From the NCBI RefSeq assembly GCF_036785885.1, contig NC_092320.1:22569557-22633556 (forward strand): DNA of 64,000 nucleotides, given 5' to 3'. Positions within the stretch are counted from its first letter, which is position 1; each line of letters begins with the position of its first letter. Below are positions 24,201 through 34,556 of the stretch, one piece after another. Made by a program: the position numbers and the translations under genes. The notes under the pieces are model-generated. The model worked only from the letters and a program-made list of their open reading frames with translations, had not been told where the DNA came from and ran no database searches. The DNA comes from Coffea arabica. Taxonomy: Eukaryota > Streptophyta > Magnoliopsida > Gentianales > Rubiaceae.

Positions 24201-24882
24201 TATTTTCATTCCAAAAAAGTGCGCAATCATTTTCACAGGCGTGGATCTTTTCACACTTCAGCCCCAACTCACGGATGAAATTTTTTGCCTCGTAATATGA
24301 ACTGGGAATCAAAGCTGTAGGAAATACTTGATGCAAGAACTTCAGCAACATATCAGTAGATTTACAAGTCCACCGATTCATTGTTTTCAAGTGGAGGATA
24401 TGGACAATAAACGAGAGTTTTGAATACTTTTCACAGCCCGGGTATAGAGATTTTTCAGCCTCCGATAATAATATGAGAAACCTACTTGCTTCTCCTTCTT
24501 TCTCGGTACAAGCACCCGTATCAAGTTCCGGTGAATGTCTCCAACTCTCACCAAAGTTAGCAACTCCTACATCATTTAACAGCTCCTCCATACTGTCAAA
24601 GTCACTATCGTTGTCATTTATTTCTATGTCATCATTCTCATCATCAGATTCAAACCCTTCGCCATGATATATCCACCTAGTATAACTATCAACAATTCCT
24701 CGACACAAGTGATTGGCCATGACTTCCTTAGTTTGATCCTCAAAATTATTGCATACTTTGCAAGGACATGGCAGTTTACAATTAGGATCCTTGCCTAGAA
24801 AAGCAAACTTAATAAATTCATCAACTCCATCTAAATACTTGGGGTCTAGGTAGTTCTTAATAGACATCCAACTCCTATCCAT
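21236..24882 (-). pseudogene. TNPD-like transposase of the CACTA element, multi-exon, frameshifted and with a nonsense codon
   Basis: The N-terminus MDRSWMSIKNYLDPKYLDG with CPCKVCNN is a transposase-associated zinc-binding domain. The transposase_21 region follows (IWPVIFVPYNLPPWKCLKDP; SMIIPGPKAPGNDIDIFFRP; HNLDIMHIVKNVCESLVGTL). Next comes a DUF4218-type block (22238-22882; GPAQYWWMFPFERYM, RPEGCIAEHYLDDECLTF). A short exon near 22040-22133 (SSVQQRLDSEFPKWF) ends in GTAAGT, and a DUF4216-type exon (21236 to about 21954; VEYSFIQNRVVVFKCDWWD) closes the gene. Two lesions: a frameshift at a seven-A run (23805-23811) and a TAA at 22910-22912 in SHDYYVFI-stop-RLLPLATRG, within an otherwise continuous frame. 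The encoded enzyme would cut the CACTA ends; this copy could not make it full length. Confidence 0.88.
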
Positions 24883-25304
24883 ATTGTTGCAGCCCTTTAT
24901 CCTACCATAAAGAATATGACCGCCACATTATATAGAAAACAAATGCAATGTAATATGAACTAAATTTAAACTCCTCAAATACCAGCAATGGGATCCAAGG
25001 TGTAAAACACATTTTTAGCAAAAATCAACCATCTCAAGTACAAATGCATTAGTAAGGCAACAAACTAAATAGAATCTGCAGCCACAGTATACATGCAAAA
25101 GTTTGGCAAACAAAAGATAAAGCCATAACATGAATAATCAATTTCATAGGCTGATTTTGCTAGCTAACAGCACACTACATGTTCAAAAAACATAGGATCA
25201 GGCATCATATATTTGTAAAGGGAAGATGCCCAACGCAGAAATAATAGAAGAGTAAAGCACAAATATAAATTTCAAGCCTGAATAATGGTAAGAAGGAACA
25301 GTAC

Positions 25305-25470
25305 TTGAAACTCAGACCACTCAATTGGTTTCCTTTTCCTACCAAGAACAGGAGCTATTTGCAATCTTAGCACCGCTCCAGATGCAGCAGTATGTGCCTT
25401 TACAAGAACCTCCTTATATCTGGTCTGAAATGCAACTGGGAGAAAACGTCCAGTGCTTTTGTCACCAACC
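25305..25470 (-). other. Candidate captured exon inside the CACTA element
   Basis: A 166-nt stretch open for 55 codons, bounded by an acceptor-like AAACAG and a donor-like GTACTG on the minus strand. The peptide contains TGRFLPVAFQTRYKEVLVK and LGRKRKPIEWSEFQ, which are not parts of CACTA transposases I know. It lies upstream of the TNPD start in the same orientation. It could be a non-transposase 5' exon of the element or a transduplicated host exon. I do not recognise the source gene. Confidence 0.4.
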
Positions 25471-28300
25471 CTGTTTATCAAGAATATCCCCAATTATATG
25501 GTAAGCCACTAATGTCTTGTATAATTAGTGGTAGGAATTAAGTCTTCAGATTTAATTCTAGAGAGAGAGAGAGAGCGAGAGATTAAAGTATGTGAGTTTG
25601 ATTGAAGCAATAATAATTTCTAGAAGATATTTTCATCTATCTCATGTGTCGGTTCATTTAAGGCTAGGAAACTGATTCGCAGCAGAAATTTATTCACATG
25701 TTCAGATGTAAAATAACTCACACAGTCAACTTACTAGAGTTATGTTTTCTTTCTTCTGTTTTCTATTTTAAATGATTTTTCCCACCCTGAACCTTGAGAT
25801 ACAACCAGAAAAGTATATCTGGAGAATTTTTTTTTGGCATAATAAGATGAACAAGTAGCTCCTCCAGTTTGAAATGTTTGATACATATCTTTCCAATATC
25901 CAGCATCAGACATTGAATGATACTGTGTTACATATATGAAGTTGACTTTTGACCCAAAAAAAAAAAGCATCATACATTTTAGAAATGTTGTATGTAATCT
26001 ATTGCTAAAAAAACACCAAGATTCACCTTTGTTGGTCATGTAAGAACTAAAACATTCTAGAATTAACCAAAAAATTCTTGTTATTTTTTCAGAAGTCATT
26101 ACTGAGAATGGTTTCATTAAATGGACTTCCACATCTTGCTACCTTTTGTAGCACCTAGTCATATTGGCATTTCACATCAATAGGCAAATTCATCAATTTA
26201 AAAGGTGTACTCACTAATAATTCTGCTAATTATAATGGGTCAGCGGCTCTAATTATGTATTGCAGTTCCTTGAAATGTACTAGAAATGAAACACAAGATC
26301 CCTAACGGTATGAAGACCAAACAGTGGGGAGCCCGGTTCTGATTACGATTGATAGATATCTCGTACTGATTGCTCATAATAAAGAAAAACTAATCTGCCA
26401 CTCCAACCTAAAGCAAACAATGAGGCTAAACAACTGTTGTTTGCTATCCCTTTTTCAGCAGAAGCTACTTCTAAGAGTTCAGCATTTAAAAAGGTGCTCA
26501 GTACAGATATATAAATAGCATTGGAATTAAATTTTATTAAGAAAGACTGAACCTATGCAGGGATCCCAAATACTTTAGAATGACAGAGGGTAACACAGAC
26601 AGGAGACGAACAACTTATCATAACATTGGAATGCAATAATAAGATTTCCTCCTTGAGTAGCAATGTTTATCGTATCATCATCCAAAACCAAATAATTCAC
26701 TGAACTTAGTTGTCAAAAAGGCACCATATCATTCACCGCTTTCTAAAATACATCAACAAGGTGTAAGAAATAGACAACAGGCAAATACCAGTGTAGTTAA
26801 GAGCACTGTAATTCTCCAATAGGACCATCTCTCCATGAAAATCAACTATCTGTCTGCCTATATTCATCAGATTACCATTCGAACCATCAGATTACCTTTT
26901 ATCTGGAGAATTTAACAAAAATGGAGTCAACATCTGTCTCCCACTCAGGGCCAGTTCATCCTTATCTAATTCTCTGCTTTAGTTCCTCACATACTGACCA
27001 ATCTACTCCCATTATACTTACAGAGCCATATAAGATCAATCTTTTTTGCACGGCAAAAAAAGAGCATGCAGTCAAAACTCATATGCTCTATTTTTGTACA
27101 ATCAAACCTCGTAACATATACAAATTTTGACCATGAAGATTGTAAGTGTTCAGTAATGCACAGAATACATAGATTCGAAGTCAAAGAAAATGTTACAGGG
27201 GAGGGAAAAAAAACGAAAAAACAGAAGCAAGGGCAATGCACAATGACAACTGCATACCACTGAACAGGTACTTCTAGCTTCTGTGCACCACTCTATTGGC
27301 AGCAGAAAAGTCTCGCAAAAAGAGAAGAGGGGGTAAAAAGGAAAAAAGGCATGCATCTGTAAGGATTTGAATACAAGGCATAGACCTTCTCTACCAGCCT
27401 CTTTAACATCCATTAAAGATAAATTTAGCATCTCCTTTTAACAAACTTAGAATCTGGAGTATCTTGAGGAAAAAGGGGACTTTGAGCATAATCAATTTAC
27501 TAACAAGAAAGACAGGTTTTCAAATTGCTCATATCTTTTAAGGAATACGTTACTTTGAACTAAATACGAGAACATCCAATTCCAGGTTAGTGAAAGTCCT
27601 TAAAGCTTCCACTGATGGCTATGCGCTTTACAATTAGCTTGAAATTGACTCATCACAGTTCCTAATGTCCTACCTGAGCTCGGTCAAGTAAATTGAAAAA
27701 CAAACCATAGCTAAATGAAATTGTGGTCACCGGCTAAGATCAGAAAGTCATTTAGTGATGTGATAATATGGTTGACGAAGAAAACTAGAGGATATGCCAA
27801 AAGCTATTATCAAAATTAGGGCCATAAAGCAATTGGAGAAAATGATCAAGTAAATAACAACATAGCTATGATAGCATCTAATAATCAAGAGCGGCTAAAA
27901 GACTTTGGGCAGAAATTTGCAAAAAATATTGTAGAATATTAGGGATTTGGAAAAATTGGGGAAAATGTATAGGAGAGAGAAAAATGAACCTTTCCAATGA
28001 AAACCTTGCCCTTTAATGCTGGACAGCCATGGTGATGCTAGTGAGAAGCCAGAGGACGGATTTGTTGTGTGGGTGAAAGTATCAGGTGCCGTGCGGAAAC
28101 TCTGTTTTATGCTCAGTGCAGAAGCTTGTTTGTTTTAGCTCGGTGAAAGTTTGTGTTGCTCAAGTGTTCCGTTGTTTTAACTCAGACCAAGTGTTCCGTT
28201 GCTTTTGTTTTCAGAATGTGTTTCGCTGCTTTGGTCTTTGCTTTGCTTTGGATATTGTTTTTGTTGCGCGGCACTTTCACTATGATTTGATCAAAATTTT
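25471..28300. other. CACTA internal region upstream of the transposase, no clear gene
   Basis: Compositionally mixed DNA with no long frame. On the minus strand a short block near 28010-28055 reads CPALKGKVFIGK just before a GT and may be a leader exon, but evidence is thin. A GA repeat lies at about 25560-25575. Confidence 0.35.
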
Positions 28301-28309
28301 GACTTCACT

Positions 28310-28880
28310 CATTTTCCCTCCATTTGATACCAAAAATCATGTTTTTTTCTGGATTTGTAAAATGGTTTGAACCATAGATTTTAATGCTATAGTATTATTC
28401 TTTATTTTTTAGCAAAAAATAAAAATTTTCATCAACATAGGTGGCAAAATTTGTTAATTTCATATAATTGAAAATGTACTTTTATAATTTGCTAATATTT
28501 TATACTAATTTCTTATAATTGCAGCACTAAAGAACATCATGTAATTGAAAATAATTAAACTCAAATTATATGGTTATAACATAGTTTCAATAAAAATAAT
28601 CATTTTCCCAACATTTGAGACCAATCATCATGCTTTTTTTTATTTTTAATTTGGTTTGAAGCAGAGATTTTATTGCTATAGTATTATTCTTTATTTTTTA
28701 GTAAAAAACACAAATTTTCATCAATATAGGTGGCAAAATTTATTAATTACATATAAGTGAAAATATACTTTTATAATTTGCAAATATTTTGCCCTGCAAT
28801 TTTTTATAATTGCAGCACTAAAGTACATCATTAATTGAAAATAACGAAAGTCAAATTCTATGGTTATAACAGACTTTCAT
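28310..28880. repeat. Tandem duplication, 289-bp unit
   Basis: Two diverged direct copies. For example, ATGCTATAGTATTATTCTTT in the first copy (from about 28384) is matched by TTGCTATAGTATTATTCTTT 289 bases later. Both copies also share ATAGGTGGCAAAATTT and ATAATTGCAGCACTAAAG. AT-rich, non-coding, inside the CACTA element. Confidence 0.8.
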
Positions 28881-28899
28881 TAAAAATAATCAAATGCTA

Positions 28900-30050
28900 T
28901 TAATAAGACATTATTGTTAAGTCAAAATCAAAGAAAATTTAGTGATGACATAATGTTATCACTAATTTATTCAAGATTATAATGACAAGAAAAGTCGTCA
29001 CTAATTAAATTGCTAGTTTTTAATATTGTCAATTGCTAGTTTTTAATACTTTTGTGAAAATATTGATAATGGTTGAGAAAATTTTGTTACATTACTGCAA
29101 GTGATAAATGTACTTTTATTCTTTTTCAAACATTTATTTTAATGTTTAATTTTGTTTAAAACTATGGTACTAGTATAGATTTGCAAGACAAAACTTAAGT
29201 TTTCAATAGTTAAAAAATTCATTACAGAGAAAACACAAAGTAGTAGTTGCAAAATGTGTATAAATTACAGATATTTTAATGTGTATAAATTACAGTTTAT
29301 TTTAATGTTTAATTTTGTTTGAAACTATTTTACTAGTATAGATTTGCAAGACATAGATTTATGGGTAATTTCTTTTTTTTTTTTTTGCTTTCACATATTT
29401 AATTTATGTTAAATACAAAACCTACCATTTTTCCTTTCATAAAAATATTAGTGCAACACTTTTTGAATTTTACTTACAAACATTTATGTATTTAACATAA
29501 ATTAAATGATTCAGAGTGAAATACCCATAAAGAGCAGAATATTTGTTCATGTAATGGAGGAAACCCACAAAGAGTTGGTACTTTATGGGCCATTTCTTTT
29601 TTTTTTATAAAATTTAATTTATGTTGAAAAGATAACCTGCCAGTTTTCGTTTTGTAAGAAATCAGTGTAACACTTTTTGAATTTTACTTACAAACATTTA
29701 TAAATTTATCATAAATTATATGTTTGAGAGTAAAATGCCCATAAAAAGTTGGTACTTTGAATAGATAATGCTCATTTGCCCATAAACTACACTCCCTGAA
29801 GGCTATTTTATTAATTACTTTGTAATACTTTGTTATTCTTTTGCTAATACTACATGGCATGTAGTACAAAGGATAAATCTGGCATAAATTTCTTATTCCA
29901 TTGATAAAAAGACATGCCTGTCTTATAACTATTATAATGAAATATATATCTTTAGAGTTTATAACAAATTATTACTTAAGTTTGAGAAAATTATAAAATA
30001 TTTATGCATAGTTTATCAAGATACCATTCGTAATTTCCTAATAAAAAAAT
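28900..30050. other. AT-rich CACTA interior with repeated short segments
   Basis: No gene. A cluster of GTCACTAA-like motifs sits at about 28930-29010, well away from the end. Several 30-60 base segments recur in direct and inverted orientation (for example around ACATTTATGTATTTAACATA and its complement near 29400-29500, and again near 29690). Confidence 0.45.
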
Positions 30051-30350
30051 AGGGGCTAAATTGTAAAAGCTAGGATGCCATAATAGAAATAATAAAATTG
30101 GTGTATTACATATGGGGGTTAAATTGCAAAAGTTAGAGTGCTATAGTAGAATTAATGAAATTGGTGAATTACATATGGGGCTAAATTACAAAAGTTAGGG
30201 AGTAATAATAGAATTAAAGAAATTGGTGTACTACATATGGGGCTAAATTGTAAAAGTTAAGGTATCATAATGGAATTAATGAAATTTTTTACAACATTTG
30301 GGGCTAAATCGCAAAAGTTAGGGTGGCACAGTAGAATTAATGAAAGTGAC
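30051..30350. repeat. Tandem repeat, five copies of about 62 bp
   Basis: GGGGCTAAATTGTAAAAGT-type unit starts occur at about 30052, 30115, 30177, 30239 and 30300, each followed by TAGAATTAATGAAATTGGTG or a near variant. It adjoins the right subterminal region of the CACTA element. Confidence 0.88.
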
Positions 30351-31005
30351 TTAGAAATAAGTACTTTAAACAGTGACGATTAATTCTTGTCACTAAATCC
30401 GAATCGGTAGAATGACAGTGACGATATTAGAAGTTGTCACTATATAGATCATTTTAGTGACAACGTTTCTCAAGGTCGTCACTGAAGACTTAGTTGCTTT
30501 GAACAATTATGACAATTTTCCTTGTCGTCACTAAACAACCACGTTTTGAAGTCGTCACTAGAAAATGTTGTCACTAATGACCATATTTCTTGCAGTGTAG
30601 TTTGTGACGAAAATAACAGGTCGTCACTAAACATTTAGTTGTTTTGATGCAATTGTGACAACTTTAGGTGTCGCGACTAACGAAACTCCTTTTGTGACGA
30701 CTTATTGTCATCACTAAAAAATGTTGTCACTAATAACTTTTTTTTTAGTGATCAGTGACGACAACAAAAAGTCGTCCGTAAATAGGCCAAGCAATAGTGA
30801 TGATGTTCTTAATGTCGTCACTATTGTGTGTTCTAAACACTCCCGCGCTCTTGCTAAATCTTGGCAGAAAAGTCGTCACAAATGAGTTGGCTCCCATTAG
30901 AGGTTTGTGACGAGTTAGAAAGTCGTCAATAAAGGATCCTCTTTTGTGACAACTTTTTTTCGTCACAGAGAAAAATTGTCACTGATGACTAATTTTCTTG
31001 TAGTG

Positions 31006-32632
31006 TTATATGCTCCCAATCGCTAGTTCAATTTTTTTTTGGGACGTCATTTTCTGGACTATTGTTATTTTAATTTCTTGTTGCCCTTGCTTACTTGGTT
31101 GCCTTGTATTGCACTAGTGGGATTGGTTTGCTTGATTTTAAGCCTATTATTTGGGAATTGTTTGGGAGTTCTATGCACGGTGGTTGCCATTTTGATTCCT
31201 TCTTATTTCTGGTGCCATTTGCTATTGGTTGGGATATCAAGTGATTTGGGTTGACTGTTTGAGATTTTACATTAACTGTGTGGCACACCAGTGGTACTGG
31301 TTGGGGTAATTAGCCTTGATTTTGTTGCTTCTATTGGGTTGGTTGCCTGACTAATAGCTGAGAGTTTGTAATTGAGTTATCATTGTCAAATTTCTAAACT
31401 GCTATTGCTGGAATTGCCGATTTTGAGTTAAGGCATTAACTGGCCAACTGGAGCAATTTGTTGAGATTTTGGGTGTACAGAGTCTTGCATTTGCTGGTTG
31501 AATTGAGTTATGATGTCTCAGAACTTGGGCGCGTACTTCCACTACATCGGTTTCCTTCCACCGTCCCCGCCTACCCTGTAGCCACTTGAGAGGGAAGTTT
31601 CGTTGTCCTTTTTGCTTTAATTGCTTTAATCCCTCCATTTGAGGACAATGTAAGATCTAGGTGTGGGGGGAGGGGGAATCGGACAGCTGTGCTAGTTTTT
31701 CTAGTTTTTAGTTTTCAGATGTTCTTCTTTTATTTTTAGTTTGTTATTTGTCTAGTCTTAGTTTACTTTTTTTTTTTATGAATACCAAAGTTTGATGTTG
31801 GATTGTTGACTTTAATTCTGCTATTGCCAAGTTTTAATAATAAAAGTGTATCAAGTGGATGTGGTTGAGTTTAAGAATATCTCTTTGGTAAATATCGAAG
31901 GCTATGTGACTTTTGTAATTTCTGGTTAACTTTCCTAGGCATAGGAAATGATTGTTGGCATTTTCATGTGAATTGGTCCAGTTATTAACCTTAGTTTTTC
32001 ATATATGAAAATGAGGCTAACTGATGCAAATTTTTTTTTGATTTTTGTGTTGTATTGAGTTTTTGTGTTATTTAGCTGTGAATAAGAGTTTACTGTACTC
32101 CGCTAGTCTTTACTACCGAGTAACCGGGGATCTTCATCAAAAGTGTCGATTCTCGCGTCAAAAAGTAGTAATTGCTATGAGTACGTGGTCACGTGGCGAT
32201 AGAAGCTGAGTAACCGGGCTCTTTCATCTGACAAATGTTAGAGTTCGCGTCAAAAGACTCCCATGGCTATAAGACTAAGTCTTGTGTTACTATTGAAAAA
32301 AAAACAGAAAAATATGAAAAAAATTGAGGGTTGTGTTAATGTGTGATAAAAGTCAGATTGTCGATTTATGGATTTAATGTTGAGATTTTGGTTAATAGTT
32401 GGATCATTCACTGATAAATGTTGAGCGACCACTCCTTTTTCTTAGATTAGTTAACCTAAAATTGGAAGAGTTTATGGTTTACAAGCTAACCGGAGTGATG
32501 TTCCTTGGACTTGGCCATTGATGCTTGATTATTATTTTTCTTGGTATCTTGGCAACTTGGTAGTTAGAGTAATAGCCATCATCAAATTTTGGTGTCTGTT
32601 TACTTTTCTTATGCTTGAGGGCAAGCATGGTT
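31006..32632 (+). other. 3' internal part of the LTR element, non-coding
   Basis: Sequence resumes the retrotransposon after the CACTA insertion. There is no recognisable pol or gag domain. A polypurine-tract-like motif TCTAGGTGTGGGGGGAGGGG lies at about 31656-31675, preceded by TTTGAGGACAATG, resembling the true tract a kilobase downstream. Confidence 0.6.
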
Positions 32633-32648
32633 TAGGTGTGGGGGGAAT
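32633..32648 (+). other. Polypurine tract of the Athila/Tat-type element
   Basis: AGGTGTGGGGGGAATT ends at the first base of the 3' LTR. It would prime plus-strand synthesis. Confidence 0.8.
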
Positions 32649-34013
32649 TGATAGGGTGCAATTTCATCATTTATTTTATAATTAATTTCTCATATTACCT
32701 GACTCGATGTGGATTAATTGTTGGATTCTACTCACTTTTAGTATTTTGCATTTATTTCAGGAAGTAGATCGAAAACACCACAACCAAGGCCAATTTGACA
32801 GTCATCGGGAAAGAATTCAAATGGAAGGCTTCAGGGGTATTTTTGGAACAATGAGACACAAGTCCTTTTTGGTGATTTACGGAAGACAGCATAAAAGAAG
32901 AAAAGGAACGAAGGGCTGGAGTCTTCTTCCTCTCGGGGGGGAGCCACTGCACAGTAGCAAGAAGCTACTTAGATATGAAATAAAAATTGCAGAGGAGAAG
33001 CACTATGTAGATGGCTTAGCCTTTGACTTTTCTTTGTTGTTTAGCTCTTAGTAGTTTTCTTTTCATTCCTCCGATGCTAGGAGCAATTAGGAAGACATTG
33101 AATCATCTCCTGTACCTTTGCTTTTCTTTATCCTTTTGACCGAATTGAATTTACCCATTTTTCAATTGATGGCCGCGGCTCTTTCTCCAAATTCGTACAG
33201 GTTTTACGCATAAATATGAATTAATTTCTTCACTCTAGTCAAGGGACAACGGAAGCTCTGGTTCGCCTAAAAATTGTGAAATCGATTTAATTTTATCCTT
33301 TCCTTTTTATTTATTGGTATTCGCATATTTCTTGATTGCAGTACTTGTGATTATTGAATTGATTGATTGTCTTGGATCCGGATAATTAGTTAATTTAATA
33401 ATCTATTGTCAATTGAGGTATTAAATCCGTAATTGTTTAATTGCTTCAAAATAGTAACAACTGGCATGATTATATTTATGTCAAGAAAATACGCGGGCTA
33501 ATCTAAAATAACCCTGGTAGTGCGTTATTTGGTTAGAATAGACCTCCTCTAATATGTAAGACAATTAAAAAATTAAATCTTATGGGCGTACCTAGAATTA
33601 TTTCTCAATTAGAGCAGTGATTAACGGGCGTACCTTAATCACCGACACAGTAAGGAGGGGTTGACTGTCATCACTTGTTTGGCAGTTATAATTTATTTAT
33701 TAATAAATAATTGGAATTGCTTGTACATCGATGATCAATTAGGTGAACCATTGCTGAAGTTATTTCTTAGTTAGATCATTAGTTATCATTCATTTGACTT
33801 TAGTAAATTGTTATTAAATTTTTAGTAGTTTCTTGGATTTTATTTGCATTTATTTGATTGTCACCTTCTACACAAAAAGACCCCTAGTTATTGTGAATTT
33901 GAAAAGAAACAGTTACACCCAGTCCCTGTGGATTCGACCCTACTTACCACTGTCTACAGAAATTACTTTTAGTTTGAGCAGGTTTTATTATTGCACAGGC
34001 TGACACCCTGTCA
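32649..34013 (+). repeat. 3' LTR of the Athila/Tat-type element
   Basis: 1365 bp, TG...CA ends, collinear with the 5' LTR over its whole length with scattered substitutions and small indels. It is followed directly by the GAGAT target duplication. Confidence 0.92.
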
Positions 34014-34267
34014 GAGATATATGTCTTCCGCACATGATTACTTGATTAAGTGCAAAACTATGTTTGTTGGGAAAATTTACATAGGAGGGGTTTGCATGTT
34101 CTGGTTCTTCAATAGCTAGATTGCTTACATGATCCTTATATCATGCACTAGTTTGAATTTGTCAATAGTTCCATACTGCAGAAGATATCACTGGCATGCC
34201 TTCTAGTAAAGATATTATTGTGGATCTTTCATGTTTACCTATGTTCCCATTTCAATGGAATTTGCAG

Positions 34268-34546
34268 CGTCTAGAATTTCTTGAGGATGTGGTGGTGGAT
34301 TATCTCATCACCATGCACCTCCATAATGAGCATCCCAATTTGTCTTCTGGATTATTAACAGATTTAAGGTCAACTTCTGTGAACAATGACTGCTATGCAC
34401 GAATTGCAATTAAAGCTGGACTTCATCAGCACATTCTACTACATGATTCACAACACCTGAAGCAGCGCATCCTCACTATTGTTAAAAATTTTAAGCAATC
34501 ATCACAAGACTCGACTTCTGGGTGGGAGTCAGAGCCAGTAATCAAG
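34268..34546 (+). pseudogene. DICER-LIKE 2-type pseudogene, right part (RNase III signature exon)
   Basis: After an acceptor TTTGCAG the frame reads RLEFLEDVVVDYLITMHLHN, then SSGLLTDLRSTSVNNDCYAR, AIKAGLHQHILL and STSGWESE, ending at a donor-like GTAAGG. This is the RNase III signature exon of a plant Dicer, closest in my judgement to DCL2. The invariant glycine of the usual LEFLGD motif is glutamate here. The exon itself stays open, but the upstream exon is broken and a 21-kb element sits in the intron. No later DCL2 exon is visible before the next repeat. DCL2 normally makes 22-nt siRNAs in antiviral silencing. Confidence 0.85.
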
Positions 34547-34556
34547 GTAAGGTAGT

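Larger units (their letters stand above)
16582..31005 (-). mobile_element. CACTA (En/Spm) DNA transposon, 14.4 kb, nested
   Basis: The ends are inverted repeats beginning CACTACAAGAAAATT on both strands; about 28 bases match with two or so mismatches. Subterminal regions at both sides are packed with GTCGTCACTAA-type motifs in both orientations. The flanking trinucleotides are ATA at the left and TTA at the right, a near-match to a 3-bp duplication. It carries a TNPD-like transposase gene and a TNPA-like gene on the minus strand, both with lesions. It lies wholly inside the LTR element, so it inserted later. Confidence 0.93.
12712..34013 (+). mobile_element. Non-autonomous LTR retrotransposon (Athila/Tat-type), complete, 21.3 kb with nested CACTA
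   Basis: Two similar LTRs (12712-14078 and 32649-34013) both begin TGATAGGGTG and end ACACCCTGTCA. A perfect 5-bp target duplication GAGAT flanks the whole (12707-12711 and 34014-34018). A primer site resembling the tRNA-Asp 3' end follows the 5' LTR, and a polypurine tract precedes the 3' LTR. Without the CACTA insertion (16582-31005) the element is about 6.9 kb. The internal DNA holds only degenerate gag sequence and no protease, reverse transcriptase or integrase, so it must have been mobilised in trans (LARD/TR-GAG type). It lies in an intron of the DCL2-like pseudogene. Confidence 0.92.

Noticed and set aside
27150-27431. 93-codon minus-strand frame inside the CACTA element, considered as a captured exon
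   Set aside because: No clear acceptor and donor pair around the coding-like part, and no recognisable family.
30051-30350. Short 62-bp regular repeats as a CRISPR-like array
   Set aside because: Units are contiguous and diverged, without conserved repeat/unique spacer alternation.
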